64,000 nt of DNA from Roseibacterium elongatum DSM 19469 (lineage in GTDB: Bacteria; Pseudomonadota; Alphaproteobacteria; Rhodobacterales; Rhodobacteraceae), in NCBI RefSeq assembly GCF_000590925.1, contig NZ_CP004372.1:787001-851000 (forward strand), in the 5' to 3' direction. Numbering within the stretch: the first letter of the stretch is position 1; the number at the start of each line of letters is the position of its first letter. Made by a program: the position numbers and the translations under genes. The notes below the pieces were generated by a model that had not been told where the DNA came from, made no database searches, and worked only from the letters and a program-made list of their open reading frames with translations. Positions 38,672-48,311 of the stretch are shown piece by piece.

Positions 38672-38698
38672 AAAGAGCGGGCGCAAGGCCCGCTCTTT
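38672..38698 (-). terminator. intrinsic terminator of the porin gene
   Basis: An 11-base perfect stem (AAAGAGCGGGC at 38672-38682 against 38688-38698) with a 5-base loop. On the minus strand it is followed by TTTTCTTTTGG. It sits about 25 bases after the porin stop codon. Confidence 0.9.
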
Positions 38699-38721
38699 CC
38701 CAATCGAATGATCCGGGTGGA

Positions 38722-39657
38722 TCAGAACGACATGCGGACACCCAGCGACCAAGCGTCGCCGTCGTTGCCGGTGCCGGCGCCGGCACCGCCAACGTCGCCA
38801 TTTGCATAGGCCGCACGGATTTCCGCGCCACCGCCCAGGTCGTACGTGGCCGCGATGCCGAAGCCGTCGTTCTCGTCGCCAGAGCCATCTTCTTCGTAGA
38901 TGCCGTAGTTCACACCGATCGAGATGGCGTCGAACGTGTAGCCGGCCGAGATGCCCATGAAGGTCTCGTCCACGCCACCGTTGTTCGAGTCACCTTCCTG
39001 GTACATGATGCCACCGGTGAAGCCACCGTCCAGCGTGACGCCTGCGGTGAAACCGATCAGTTCGGCGTTGGTGCCGGTGTCTTCCTGGTAGGCCAGAGCA
39101 ACGTCAGCCGAACCGCCCGAGAAGTCGAACGTGTAGCTTGCACCCAGTGCCCAGATGTAGTCGTCATCGCCGTTTTCCAGCTCCAACGAACCGGCAACAC
39201 GGAAGCCCGAGATCGAGTACTCGTAGCGCATGATCTCGCCACCGTAGTCACCGTCGAGGCCGGCGCCATTGTTGTAGCCGGCGTGCAGCGTCTCGGAGTC
39301 GTCGATCGAGCCGGGGTTGCCGTAGTTCTCGGTCAGGACACGGTCATAGGCGCCATCGGTGTCGCCCATGTAGATGCCGCCGAAGTCGCCCGTCAGGAAG
39401 ACTTCCACGCCGTCGCTGCCGTCGCCGTTGATGTTGTCGGCTTCGTCCAGGTCGACTTTCGCGCCGAACTGCAGGCCGCCATCGGTTTCACCGGACATGG
39501 TGAAGAAGACGTCGACGCTCGTCCAGAATTCGGTTTCGTCACCGTAGCGGTCGCCACCAACGATGCCCATTTCGGCCTCACCGGTGATTGCCACGTCAGC
39601 TGCTGCCACGCCAGCGGTCGCGACGAGCGCGGTCGTAGCGAAGAGAACCTTTTTCAT
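38722..39657 (-). CDS. outer-membrane porin, Rhodobacter type
   Basis: 311 residues with a classical signal peptide (MKKVLFATTALVATAGVAAA). The mature protein is rich in Gly, Asp and aromatic residues in alternating strands and ends in a C-terminal phenylalanine (GVRMSF), the beta-barrel assembly signal. The start is ATG 39657, with a long leader upstream. An abundant general-diffusion porin; the strong terminator fits high expression. Confidence 0.92.
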   Translation of the reverse strand: MKKVLFATTALVATAGVAAADVAITGEAEMGIVGGDRYGDETEFWTSVDVFFTMSGETDGGLQFGAKVDLDEADNINGDGSDGVEVFLTGDFGGIYMGDTDGAYDRVLTENYGNPGSIDDSETLHAGYNNGAGLDGDYGGEIMRYEYSISGFRVAGSLELENGDDDYIWALGASYTFDFSGGSADVALAYQEDTGTNAELIGFTAGVTLDGGFTGGIMYQEGDSNNGGVDETFMGISAGYTFDAISIGVNYGIYEEDGSGDENDGFGIAATYDLGGGAEIRAAYANGDVGGAGAGTGNDGDAWSLGVRMSF

Positions 39658-39909
39658 GTTGTTTCCCTCGTATTCACTTGAAAGGTGCACCCCAAGACGG
39701 GTTTCCGAATTGAGTATGCCCTTCTGTCGCCCGACACCCCCCTGATTGCAAGAAAGCGCCCCGCCTGCCCGCCATCTTGTCGGACTCGTGGTGCAGACAT
39801 GCCACACCTCGGCGAACGCGGCTGTCGGGCTTGGCCCTTGCCGGGAAAGGGGCGCTTCTGTAGCAAGGGGCGCAATCATTGTTGCAACAGACTTGTAAGG
39901 CGATCCGCG

Positions 39910-40398
39910 ATGACACTGCCGCTGCGTCCTTTGGGAAAGATGGCCACCATTATGGGCCTTGCCCTGCTTGTGTCCGGCTGTGCCGGCGCCGGCGCGGATC
40001 GCGAGCGACAGAATGAAAGCCTCGCCGCGGATGGCCTGATCGTGGACGACAGCCGTGAAACGCTTTGGGATCTTTTCGGCGGCGGCGACGACCCGAACAC
40101 CTCGGTCGAGGTGAACCGCTATCTCTGGCAGGCGTCGCTGGAGATTCTCGATTTCATGCCGATCGAGGCGGCCGACCCCTTCACGGGAATCATCGCCTAT
40201 GGCTATGGCACGCCGCCCGGCGGCGGCACCGCCTATCGCGCGACCGTCTACATCACCGATCCCGCGCTCGAGGCGCGCAGCCTGCGTATCGCCCTGCAAA
40301 CGCGCGGCGGCCCGGTCAGCCGCGAAACCGCGCGCCAGATCGAAGACGCGATTCTCACCCGCGCGCGGCAGATTCGCATCCGCGACGGCGGCCTCTGA
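39910..40398 (+). CDS. DUF3576 lipoprotein
   Basis: 162 residues. The hydrophobic start has a lipobox (LLVSGC, Cys about 23). The core NRYLWQASLEILDFMPIEAADPF and YRATVYITDPALEARSLRIA is the DUF3576 domain. It lies directly upstream of leuS and lptE, which agrees with a periplasmic envelope role; function not established. Confidence 0.85.
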   Translation: MTLPLRPLGKMATIMGLALLVSGCAGAGADRERQNESLAADGLIVDDSRETLWDLFGGGDDPNTSVEVNRYLWQASLEILDFMPIEAADPFTGIIAYGYGTPPGGGTAYRATVYITDPALEARSLRIALQTRGGPVSRETARQIEDAILTRARQIRIRDGGL

Positions 40399-40442
40399 GG
40401 TCTTGCGCCTCTGGACCGCGGGGGAATCGCCGCATAAACACG

Positions 40443-40469
40443 CGCCGGGCCTGATCGCCCGGCGTTTTT
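40443..40469 (+). terminator. intrinsic terminator between DUF3576 and leuS
   Basis: CGCCGGGC and GCCCGGCG form an 8-base perfect stem with a 6-base loop, followed by TTTTTCGTTTTT. leuS starts 25 bases later, so leuS must have its own promoter or be attenuated here. Confidence 0.85.
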
Positions 40470-40493
40470 CGTTTTTCCCGACTGGAGACCGCA

Positions 40494-43058
40494 ATGTCCC
40501 GCTACGACCCCGCGACGCTGGAACCCAAATGGCAGAAAGCCTGGGACGAGGCCGGGACGTTCCTCGCCCAGCGCTCGGGCGACAAGCCCAAGTATTACGT
40601 GCTGGAAATGTTCCCCTACCCGTCGGGCCGCATCCATATCGGGCATGTGCGCAACTACACGATGGGCGACGTGATCGCGCGCTACAAGATCAGCACCGGC
40701 CATAACGTGCTGCACCCGATGGGCTGGGACGCGTTCGGCATGCCCGCCGAGAATGCCGCGATGGACAATGGCGGCCACCCCGCCGACTGGACCTATCAGA
40801 ACATCGACACGATGCGCGGCCAGATGAAGCCCCTGGGCCTCAGCATCGACTGGAGCCGCGAGTTCGCCACCTGCGACCCCGAGTATTACGGCCAGCAGCA
40901 GGCGCTGTTCATCGATTTCCTCAAGGCCGGGCTGATCGACCGCAAGAACGCCACCGTGAACTGGGACCCCGTCGACATGACCGTTCTGGCCAACGAACAG
41001 GTGATCGACGGCAAGGGCTGGCGCTCGGGGGCCGAGGTCGAGCGCCGCGAGTTGACGCAGTGGTTCTTCAAGATCAGCGATTTTTCCGAGGAATTGCTCG
41101 AGGCGCTCGACGGCCTCGATGACTGGCCCGCCAAGGTCAAACTGATGCAGGCCAACTGGATCGGGCGTTCGCGCGGTCTGGAATTCGCCTTCGGCCTGAC
41201 CGAGCCGACCCAGGGCCATGACCGGATCGAGGTCTACACGACCCGCCCCGACACGCTGCTTGGGGCGTCCTTCATCGGCATCTCGCCCGACCACCCCATC
41301 GCCAAGGAGCTTGAAGCCCATGACCCCAAGGTCGCGGCCTTCTGCGCCGAGGCGCGGCGCGGCGGCACCACCGAGGAAGCGCTTGAAAAGGCCGAAAAGC
41401 TGGGCTTCGACACCGGCCTGACATGCCGCCACCCGTTCGACACCTCGTGGGAATTGCCGGTCTATATCGCCAATTTCATCCTGATGGATTACGGCACCGG
41501 CGCGATTTTCGGCTGCCCGGCGCATGACCAGCGCGACCTCGATTTCGCGCGGAAATACGGGCTGCCCGTCACCTCGACCTTCGTGCCGCTCGCGGGCGAT
41601 CACACCTTGCCCGAGGACGGGGGCGAGGCCTTCGTGCCGCCCAAATCCGACAAGGTGCGCTGGACCCTGCCCTTCAACTGGGACGAGGACGCCACGGGCG
41701 AGGCCGCCATCGACGCCGCCATCGCATTCTGCGAATCGAAGGGCGTCGGCCATGGCGTGACCAAGTTTCGCCTGCGCGACTGGGGCCTGTCGCGTCAACG
41801 CTACTGGGGCTGCCCGATTCCCGTCGTGCATTGCGAGACCTGCGGCGTGGTCCCCGAGAAAAAAGAAAACCTGCCCGTCGAACTGCCCCGCGATGTCGAC
41901 CTGTCGATTCCCGGCAACCCGCTCGACCGCCACCCGACTTGGCGCGACTGCGCCTGCCCCTCCTGCGGCGCGCCGGCCAAGCGCGAAACCGACACGATGG
42001 ACACGTTTGTCGATTCGTCGTGGTACTTCGCCCGTTTCACAGCGCCCCACGCCGCCACGCCCACTGATATGGCCGAGGCCGAGTACTGGATGAATGTCGA
42101 CCAGTATATCGGCGGCATCGAACATGCGATTCTCCACCTGCTCTACTCGCGCTTCTTCGCCCGGGCGATGCACATCACCGGCCACCTGCCCGAAAAATCC
42201 AAGGAACCGTTCAACGCGCTCTTCACCCAAGGCATGGTGACCCACGCGATCTACCAGACCCGCGATGAAAACGGCCGCCCCGTCTACCACTTCCCCGAGG
42301 ATGTGGAATTGCGCGATGGCAAGGCGGTGCTATCAGATGGCACCGAAGTCGAAATCATCCCCTCGGCCAAGATGTCGAAATCGAAAAAGAACGTCGTCGA
42401 TCCGGTCGCCATCATCTCGCAATACGGGGCCGACACGGCGCGCTGGTTCGTGCTGTCCGATTCGCCCCCGGAACGGGACGTGGAATGGACGGCCAGCGGG
42501 GCCGAAGCCGCAAACAAGCACCTGTCGCGCGTCTGGCGGCTTGCCAGCGAGATCGCGGGCGATACCACGCCCGCCGGGGCCGAGGACGAGGCGCTGCTGC
42601 GCGAGATGCACAAGACCATCCAGGATGTGACGAACGGCGTCGAATCCTTCGGCTTCAACGCGGCCATCGCAAAACTCTACGCCTTCACCAACACGCTGGC
42701 CAAATCCGGGGCCGGGGCCGAGGCACGCAAGACCGCAGCGAAAACGCTCGCGCAACTCATGTCGCCGATGACCCCGCACCTGTCCGAGGAAATCTGGGCC
42801 ATGCTGGGCGGTGCGGGCCTGATCGCCAACGCCCCATGGCCCGTCGCGGATGAGGCGATGCTGGTCGAGGATACCGTCACCCTGCCGATCCAGATCAACG
42901 GCAAGCGGCGTTCGGAAATCACCGTCGCCAAGGATCTGGCCAAGGAAGAGGTTGAAAAGATCGCCCTTGCAGACGACGCTGTGCAAAAGGCCCTGAATGG
43001 CGGGGCCCCGAAAAAGGTGATCGTCGTGCCGGGTCGGATCGTCAATGTCGTCGTGTGA
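40494..43058 (+). CDS. leuS: leucyl-tRNA synthetase
   Basis: 854 residues, class I synthetase. The HIGH motif is in [14 protein letters not shown] and the KMSKS motif in [16 protein letters not shown]. The editing domain (CP1) contains [12 protein letters not shown] and [15 protein letters not shown] with the conserved aspartate. The zinc-ligand cysteine pairs (CETCGV, CACPSCG) are visible. Length is normal for alphaproteobacteria. lptE starts inside its 3' end. Confidence 0.98.
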   Translation: MSRYDPATLEPKWQKAWDEAGTFLAQRSGDKPKYYVLEMFPYPSGRIHIGHVRNYTMGDVIARYKISTGHNVLHPMGWDAFGMPAENAAMDNGGHPADWTYQNIDTMRGQMKPLGLSIDWSREFATCDPEYYGQQQALFIDFLKAGLIDRKNATVNWDPVDMTVLANEQVIDGKGWRSGAEVERRELTQWFFKISDFSEELLEALDGLDDWPAKVKLMQANWIGRSRGLEFAFGLTEPTQGHDRIEVYTTRPDTLLGASFIGISPDHPIAKELEAHDPKVAAFCAEARRGGTTEEALEKAEKLGFDTGLTCRHPFDTSWELPVYIANFILMDYGTGAIFGCPAHDQRDLDFARKYGLPVTSTFVPLAGDHTLPEDGGEAFVPPKSDKVRWTLPFNWDEDATGEAAIDAAIAFCESKGVGHGVTKFRLRDWGLSRQRYWGCPIPVVHCETCGVVPEKKENLPVELPRDVDLSIPGNPLDRHPTWRDCACPSCGAPAKRETDTMDTFVDSSWYFARFTAPHAATPTDMAEAEYWMNVDQYIGGIEHAILHLLYSRFFARAMHITGHLPEKSKEPFNALFTQGMVTHAIYQTRDENGRPVYHFPEDVELRDGKAVLSDGTEVEIIPSAKMSKSKKNVVDPVAIISQYGADTARWFVLSDSPPERDVEWTASGAEAANKHLSRVWRLASEIAGDTTPAGAEDEALLREMHKTIQDVTNGVESFGFNAAIAKLYAFTNTLAKSGAGAEARKTAAKTLAQLMSPMTPHLSEEIWAMLGGAGLIANAPWPVADEAMLVEDTVTLPIQINGKRRSEITVAKDLAKEEVEKIALADDAVQKALNGGAPKKVIVVPGRIVNVVV

Positions 43059-43536
43059 TCGTCGCAGCCTGCTGGCCCTTTTGGGTGTGCTGCCGCTGGC
43101 GGCCTGCGGGTTCACGCCCGTCTATGGCCCCGGCGGTCCGGGGCTGGAAATCCGCGATCGCCTGTCGCTGGCCACGCCCGAAACCCGGCTGGAGTTCGAG
43201 TTGGTCTCGCAACTCGAGGATCGTCTGGGCCGCGTCGCCACAGCGCCCTATGCCCTGAGCTACGAGATCGAAACCTCGACCAGCGATCTGGCGATTTCGG
43301 ACACCGAGGATATCAACCGGGTCAATATCTATGGCACGGTCAGCTATAGCGTGACCGATACCGCGACCGGCGTTCAGGTGCAGACGGGCGAGGTGTCGAC
43401 CTTTACCGCCTATGCGACCTCCGCCTCGCCGGTCTCGACCTCGGCGGCGGAACGCGATGCCGAAACCCGCCTGATGATCGCCTTGGCCGACCAGATCGTC
43501 TCGCGCCTGATCTCGGGCGCCGGCGCCTGGTCATGA
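43045..43536 (+). CDS. lptE: LPS-assembly lipoprotein LptE family
   Basis: 163 residues with a lipobox (GVLPLAAC, Cys about 21) and the RlpB/LptE opening [12 protein letters not shown]. With LptD it places lipopolysaccharide in the outer leaflet. The ATG lies 14 bases before the leuS stop, and holA starts 4 bases before its own stop: leuS-lptE-holA is a tightly coupled operon found in many alphaproteobacteria. Confidence 0.9.
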   Translation: MSSCDRRSLLALLGVLPLAACGFTPVYGPGGPGLEIRDRLSLATPETRLEFELVSQLEDRLGRVATAPYALSYEIETSTSDLAISDTEDINRVNIYGTVSYSVTDTATGVQVQTGEVSTFTAYATSASPVSTSAAERDAETRLMIALADQIVSRLISGAGAWS

Positions 43537-44564
43537 AGCTCGGCGCGCGCGACGCGACGGCCTATTTCAAACGCCCCGACACCTCGGCCGCGGGCTGCCT
43601 GATCTACGGCGACGATCCCGTGCGCGTCGGCCAGAAGCGGCAAGAGGTTCTGGCCAACCTGCTCGGCCCCACTGCCGAAGAGGAAATGCGCCTTGCCCGC
43701 ATCGCCGCCGCCGATCTGCGCTCGGATCACGCCGCATTGCTCGATGCCGTCAAGGCCGTGGGGTTTTTCCCCGGTCCCCGCGCCGTGCTGGTCGAGGGCG
43801 CGACCGACGGGCTTGCCCCGGTCTTCAAGGATGCGCTGACCGATTGGGCGCCGGGCGATGCCCAGATCATCGCCACCGCCGCGCGCCTGACCGCCAAATC
43901 GGCGCTGCGCAAGCTGTTCGAAGGCGCGAAAACCGCCTATTGCGCCGCGATCTACGACGACCCTCCCGGCCGTGCCGAGATCGAGGAGATGCTGCGCGCA
44001 TCCGGCGTCGGGCAGGTCGACCGCGAGGCCGCGAATGATCTCGACGCATTGGCCCGCAGCCTTGCCCCAGGCGATTTCCGGCAGATGATCGACAAGTTGG
44101 GCCTCTACAAACTGGGCGACGATGCGCCCGTCACCCCCGCCGATCTCGAGGCCGTGGCCCCCCTCTCGCGCGAGGCCGAGCTTGACGACATCCTGCACGC
44201 CGCGGCCGAGGCCGATTCCGGCGCCATCGGCCCGATCCTGCAACGCCTCAATGCACAGGGCGTCGCGCCGGTCACGCTCTGCATTTCGGCCTTGCGGCAT
44301 TTCAAGACGCTCCATGCCGCCGCCTGCCACCCCAAGGGCACCGCCGCCGGGCTGGCCGCGCAGCGCCCGCCGGTGTTCGGCCCGCGCCGCGACCGCCTGA
44401 TGCGGCAGTTGGGTCGCTGGAGCCGCCCGCAACTGGAACAGGCGCTGTCGCTCCTGGTGGACACCGATCTGACCTTGCGCTCCTCCACCGCCGCGCCTCA
44501 GATGGCGGTGATGGAACGCGCGCTGATCCGGCTGGCCATGCTGCCCAACCGCCGCGGGCGCTAA
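43533..44564 (+). CDS. holA: DNA polymerase III subunit delta
   Basis: 343 residues. The delta subunit of the clamp loader opens the beta clamp. Recognisable regions are GCLIYGDDPVRVGQKRQEVL near the N-terminus, VEGATDGLAPVFKDAL, and a C-terminal helical collar part ending in MERALIRLAML. Sequence conservation in this family is low, but the operon position after lptE is typical. Confidence 0.9.
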   Translation: MKLGARDATAYFKRPDTSAAGCLIYGDDPVRVGQKRQEVLANLLGPTAEEEMRLARIAAADLRSDHAALLDAVKAVGFFPGPRAVLVEGATDGLAPVFKDALTDWAPGDAQIIATAARLTAKSALRKLFEGAKTAYCAAIYDDPPGRAEIEEMLRASGVGQVDREAANDLDALARSLAPGDFRQMIDKLGLYKLGDDAPVTPADLEAVAPLSREAELDDILHAAAEADSGAIGPILQRLNAQGVAPVTLCISALRHFKTLHAAACHPKGTAAGLAAQRPPVFGPRRDRLMRQLGRWSRPQLEQALSLLVDTDLTLRSSTAAPQMAVMERALIRLAMLPNRRGR

Positions 44565-44585
44565 ACGACAAAACGGGAGGGGACC

Positions 44586-45185
44586 ATGTCCGACGACTAC
44601 AAGGTGATCGGCAGCGTCAAGAGCCGCGCGTTGCGCGTGCTCTGGCTGCTCGAGGAAATGGGCCTGCCTTACGAGCATGTCCCCGCCGCCCCCCGCTCGG
44701 ACGAGGTCACGCGCTTCAGCCCCGCAGGCAAGATCCCCGTCCTGATCGCCGAAGGCGTCCCGATCACCGATTCGGTGGCGATCATGACCTATCTCGCCGA
44801 CAAGCACGGGCAGTTCACCCACCCCGCCGGCACCATCGAACGCGCAAGGCAGGATAGTCTGACCCACGCCATCAATGACGAGTTCGATGCCGTCCTCTGG
44901 ACCGCCGCGCGCCACAGCTTCATCCTGCCCGAGGACAAGCGCACCCCTGAGGTGAAGGACTCGCTCAAATGGGAATTCGAACGCTCGCAAGAGGGATTCA
45001 CCCATCGCATGGCCGAGGATGGGCCCTTCCTGATGGGTGAAACGATGACTCTCCCCGACATTCTGCTTGCCCATTGCATGGGCTGGGCCGTCAGCGCGAA
45101 ATTCCCGGTCTCCGATCCGCGCATCCGGGCGCACGCCGCGATGATGCGCGACCGCCCCGCCTTCAAACGCGCGCTCGAAGCCTAG
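44586..45185 (+). CDS. glutathione S-transferase
   Basis: 199 residues. The N-terminal thioredoxin-like domain has SRALRVLWLLEEMGLPYE and KIPVLIAEGVPITDSVAIMTYLA, with the glutathione-binding D-S (TDSVA). The C-terminal domain is all-helical. The ATG follows GGGAGG. A detoxification enzyme; the specific class is not assignable by eye. Confidence 0.92.
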   Translation: MSDDYKVIGSVKSRALRVLWLLEEMGLPYEHVPAAPRSDEVTRFSPAGKIPVLIAEGVPITDSVAIMTYLADKHGQFTHPAGTIERARQDSLTHAINDEFDAVLWTAARHSFILPEDKRTPEVKDSLKWEFERSQEGFTHRMAEDGPFLMGETMTLPDILLAHCMGWAVSAKFPVSDPRIRAHAAMMRDRPAFKRALEA

Positions 45186-45194
45186 CATCTCGCG

Positions 45195-45232
45195 TATGTA
45201 CAGGGTGTGTACAGGCTGTGTACGGGGTGTGG
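45195..45232. repeat. 11-bp tandem repeat
   Basis: Three full and one partial copy of an 11-base unit, TATGTACAGGG, TGTGTACAGGC, TGTGTACGGGG, then TGTGG. It occupies nearly all the space between the convergent GST and flavoprotein genes. The period is close to one DNA helical turn. Confidence 0.7.
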
Positions 45233-45242
45233 CCTGCGGCGT

Positions 45243-46451
45243 TCAGCCGTGCCAGCGCGCCGCGTGCAGCCCCGCCCAGCGCCCCGTTGCCAGGCAGCCG
45301 GTGATCAGGTAGCCGCCGGTCGGGGCCTCCCAATCCAGCATCTCGCCGGCCACGAACACCCCCGGCATGGCGCGCATCATCAGCGTGTCGTCCACATCCG
45401 TTTCGCGGATGCCACCGGCCGTCGAAATCGCCTCGTCGATCGGGCGCGGCCCTTGGTGCCGGACGGGCAAATGCTTGATAAGTCGTGCCAATTCCTGCTC
45501 CTGCGGAAGGGGGCGGCCCCATTCCTGCAACAGCGCGCGCTTGACCGGGTCAAGGCCCAGTGCCTTGCCAAGGTATCGCGACAAGGTCTGTTTCCTCGGC
45601 TTTTTCGCAAGGCGCGCGGCGACCTCGCCCTTGCTCAGGTCAGGCGTCAGGTCAAAGGCGAATTCCGCCCCGTCCCGCACCGCAGCGGATACGGCATAGA
45701 CCCCGCCCCCCTCGATCCCGCGGGCCGAGATCACCGCCTCGCCTCGCACCGATTTTTCGCCTGTAATCAGACGGATAGCCTTCACCGGCGCGCCGAAATG
45801 CGGGCGCATATGATCCGACCATTCCACCACGAACCCCATGTTCGCGGGCTTGAACGGCGCGATCTCGATCCCCCGTTCGGCCATCCAATCGGCCCAGGCC
45901 CCGTCCGACCCCAACCGCCGCCATGATGCCCCGCCCAACGCCAGAACGACCACCCGCGGCGCCAGGAAACATGGCCCCTCCGGCGTCTCGAACCGCCACG
46001 CGTCGCCCAGCCATCCAGTCCAGCGCCAGCCCAGGCGCAAGGTCGCCGGAATACGCCCCAGCCACGCCCGCAACAGCGGGGAGGCCTTCATTGCCTCGGG
46101 AAAGACCCGCCCGGACGATCCCGTGAACAGGGGCTGGCCCAACCCCTCGGCCCAAGTTTTCACCGCCTCCGGCCCCATCTCCTCCAGCATCGGCCGCAGC
46201 CAGTCCGCCGCATCGCCATAGGCCGCAACAAAGGCGTCGACCGGCGCGTCCTTGGTCAGGTTCAGGCCCGATTTCCCGGCCATCAGGAATTTGCGGCCGG
46301 CGCTCGGCTTGGCCTCGGCCAGCACCACGTCACGCCCGGCGCGGGCCAGTTCCTCGGCTGCCATCAGCCCGGCAGGTCCGGCCCCGATGACCAGCGCGTC
46401 GAGGGCTACGACCTTGCCCTCGGGCCTATCCGTGCCATCCTCAGCTGTCAT
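45243..46451 (-). CDS. HI0933-like / TIGR03862 family flavoprotein
   Basis: 402 residues. The FAD motif ALVIGAGPAGLMAAEELARAG stands at the N-terminus. GRKFLMAGKSGLNLTKD, ALGGASWRRLGSDG and, at the C-terminus, GEMLDWEAPTGGYLITGCLATG are hallmarks of the HI0933 (BaiN-like) family of predicted oxidoreductases. Substrate unknown. Its start codon lies on the complement of the HNH start codon. Confidence 0.88.
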   Translation of the reverse strand: MTAEDGTDRPEGKVVALDALVIGAGPAGLMAAEELARAGRDVVLAEAKPSAGRKFLMAGKSGLNLTKDAPVDAFVAAYGDAADWLRPMLEEMGPEAVKTWAEGLGQPLFTGSSGRVFPEAMKASPLLRAWLGRIPATLRLGWRWTGWLGDAWRFETPEGPCFLAPRVVVLALGGASWRRLGSDGAWADWMAERGIEIAPFKPANMGFVVEWSDHMRPHFGAPVKAIRLITGEKSVRGEAVISARGIEGGGVYAVSAAVRDGAEFAFDLTPDLSKGEVAARLAKKPRKQTLSRYLGKALGLDPVKRALLQEWGRPLPQEQELARLIKHLPVRHQGPRPIDEAISTAGGIRETDVDDTLMMRAMPGVFVAGEMLDWEAPTGGYLITGCLATGRWAGLHAARWHG

Positions 46452-46755
46452 GGACGACACCCCGATCTGCCCCCTGTGCCAGCGCCCCATTCCGCCCGAG
46501 GCCAAGCAAAGCCTGCACCACCTGATCCCGCGTCTGCGCGGCGGCAAGGGCGGGCCGACCGTCCTGCTGCACCAGATCTGCCATAACGAGATCCACGCCA
46601 CCCTGTCCGAGGCCGAATTGGCCAGGAATTACAATACGATCGAGGCGTTGCAGGCCCACCCCCGCCTTGCGAGATTCATTGGCTGGGTGGCCAGACGCCC
46701 GCCCGATTTCCATTCCAAGACCCCCGGCGCGCGGCGCGGATGGAAACGTCGATAG
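46450..46755 (+). CDS. HNH endonuclease-like protein
   Basis: 101 residues. A zinc-finger-like CPLC (residues 7-10), then SLHHLIPRLRGGKGG and HQICHNEIHATLS give an HNH fold: His-His, Asn, His arrangement. Small HNH proteins of this type are widespread and of unclear role. Its ATG and the flavoprotein ATG overlap within CATG on opposite strands. Confidence 0.8.
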   Translation: MDDTPICPLCQRPIPPEAKQSLHHLIPRLRGGKGGPTVLLHQICHNEIHATLSEAELARNYNTIEALQAHPRLARFIGWVARRPPDFHSKTPGARRGWKRR

Positions 46756-46760
46756 GGGCG

Positions 46761-47384
46761 TCACCCGTCGCACATCGCCTTGATGCCGCGCAGGATGTCG
46801 GGCTTGCCCTGCAGCGCGGCCTCGGCGATCTCGTGCGCCGCCGCCAAGAGCCGGTCGCGCGGGATCACCCGGTCGACCAGCCCGAAGGACAGCGCCTCGT
46901 CGGACACGAGTTTCTGACCGCCCAAGAGCAACAGCTTGGCCCGCGCCGGCCCGACAAGATCGCGCAGGCGACCGGGGTCCGATGGTTGCGGCAAGAACCC
47001 GAGGCGCGCAACGGGATAGAAGAATTTCGCCCCCGGCACGGCGATGCGCAGATCGCAGGCCAGCGCCATGCCAAAGGCTCCGCCCGCCAGCGTGCCGTTC
47101 AGTGCCGCGATGGTCAGGCAGGGCAGGGCCGCGATGCCGCCCGAGACCTGCTCCCACAAGGGCGAGGTGGCCAGACCGGCGCGCGCCTCGTCCAGATCGG
47201 CACCGGCGGAGAACACCTTGTCCCCCGCGCCGGTCAGGATCATCGCGCGCAGATCGTCGTCGGCGGCGGCCTCGGCCGTGATCTCGACCAGACGGCGCAG
47301 CATGTCCGAGGTCAGCGAATTGGCCTTGTCGGCGCGGTTCAGGGTAACGGTCCAAAGCCCGCCTTCGCGGGTGACGTCGATCAT
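46761..47384 (-). CDS. enoyl-CoA hydratase/isomerase family protein
   Basis: 207 residues, slightly short for the crotonase family. VTLNRADKANSLTSDMLRRL, FSAGADLDEAR and the second oxyanion-hole segment LNGTLAGGAFGMALACDLRIA are visible. The usual catalytic glutamate region reads FFYPVARLGFLPQPSD, so activity as a true hydratase is uncertain; an isomerase or hydrolase is possible. Its start overlaps the SDR stop by 4 bases. Confidence 0.88.
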   Translation of the reverse strand: MIDVTREGGLWTVTLNRADKANSLTSDMLRRLVEITAEAAADDDLRAMILTGAGDKVFSAGADLDEARAGLATSPLWEQVSGGIAALPCLTIAALNGTLAGGAFGMALACDLRIAVPGAKFFYPVARLGFLPQPSDPGRLRDLVGPARAKLLLLGGQKLVSDEALSFGLVDRVIPRDRLLAAAHEIAEAALQGKPDILRGIKAMCDG

Positions 47385-48142
47385 GCGACCAAGCCCAGCC
47401 GCGCGCGTATATCCTGATCGCGCAGCGAAATCTCCTGCCCAAGAAACGCGTCCGCATCGCGCGTACACATCCAGGCCAGCGCCTTGGCGGGCCAATCGGG
47501 CGGAATGTGATCGGACCATTCCAGCTGGCTGACGGGGTTCACACCCGAGGCCTTTATGTCCTTTTGCATCTGCGTGGCCACGGTGCCGGGCGACAGGCCC
47601 ATCGCGCGGATGCCCCGCGCGCCGTATTCCAGGTGCAGGCAGTCGGTCAGCATCGCGGCCCCGGCCTTGGAACTGCAATAATGGCTCCACCCCTCGAGCG
47701 GGTTATGCGCGGCCCCCGAACTGATGGTGATGATGGTTCCGCCATCGGGCTGATCCAGCATCAGCGGCAAGGCGGCCCGCATGCCGTTAAAGACCCCCTT
47801 GAGGTTGATGTCGATCACATGGGCCCAAGCGTCGGGATCGACGGTGGCCAAATGCGCCACTGGCTCGATCGCACCCGCGTTGTTGATCAGGATATCGAGA
47901 CTGCCATACTCGCTTTGGGCCGCGGACAGGGCGGACTCGACCTCCCAGTAGCGGGTCACGTCGCAGGGCACGGCCAGCGACTGCGCCCCGATCTCGCCGG
48001 ACAGCCCGGCGATGGCGTCGCGATCACGGGCCAGCAGCACCACGTTGGCCCCGCGCGCGGCCAGTTCCCGCGCGGTGGCCGCGCCGATGCCGCGGCTGGC
48101 CCCGGTGATGGCGGCGGTCTTTCCGGTCAGATCGTTGTTCAT
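47381..48142 (-). CDS. short-chain dehydrogenase/reductase
   Basis: 253 residues, classical SDR. The cofactor motif is AAITGASRGIGAATA. NNAGAIEP (NNAG motif), Ser in ITISSGAAHN, and the active site YCSSKAG (Tyr-x3-Lys) are all present. The second position (RDRDAIAG) after strand 2 does not settle NAD versus NADP. Coupled to the crotonase-like gene, so perhaps the two act on one acyl or hydroxy-acid substrate. Confidence 0.92.
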   Translation of the reverse strand: MNNDLTGKTAAITGASRGIGAATARELAARGANVVLLARDRDAIAGLSGEIGAQSLAVPCDVTRYWEVESALSAAQSEYGSLDILINNAGAIEPVAHLATVDPDAWAHVIDINLKGVFNGMRAALPLMLDQPDGGTIITISSGAAHNPLEGWSHYCSSKAGAAMLTDCLHLEYGARGIRAMGLSPGTVATQMQKDIKASGVNPVSQLEWSDHIPPDWPAKALAWMCTRDADAFLGQEISLRDQDIRARLGLVA

Positions 48143-48311
48143 CGCCCTCTCCCCCTTGCGTGGATGCGTCGCTTTCCCAAGGGCTACCTGCCATGGCGCG
48201 GGACGGCCAGCCCAAAGAATCGAAGGTCAGGCTTTCCCGCCTTGACGCTGCGCCCGCGCGCCCGAACACTCGGGCCTCGTGATCCCACGTATTCAGTGTC
48301 GGACGGAGCCC

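Noticed and set aside
40248..42290. A 680-codon minus-strand open frame
   Set aside because: Antisense to leuS, whose motifs are unambiguous; composition is that of a reversed coding strand.
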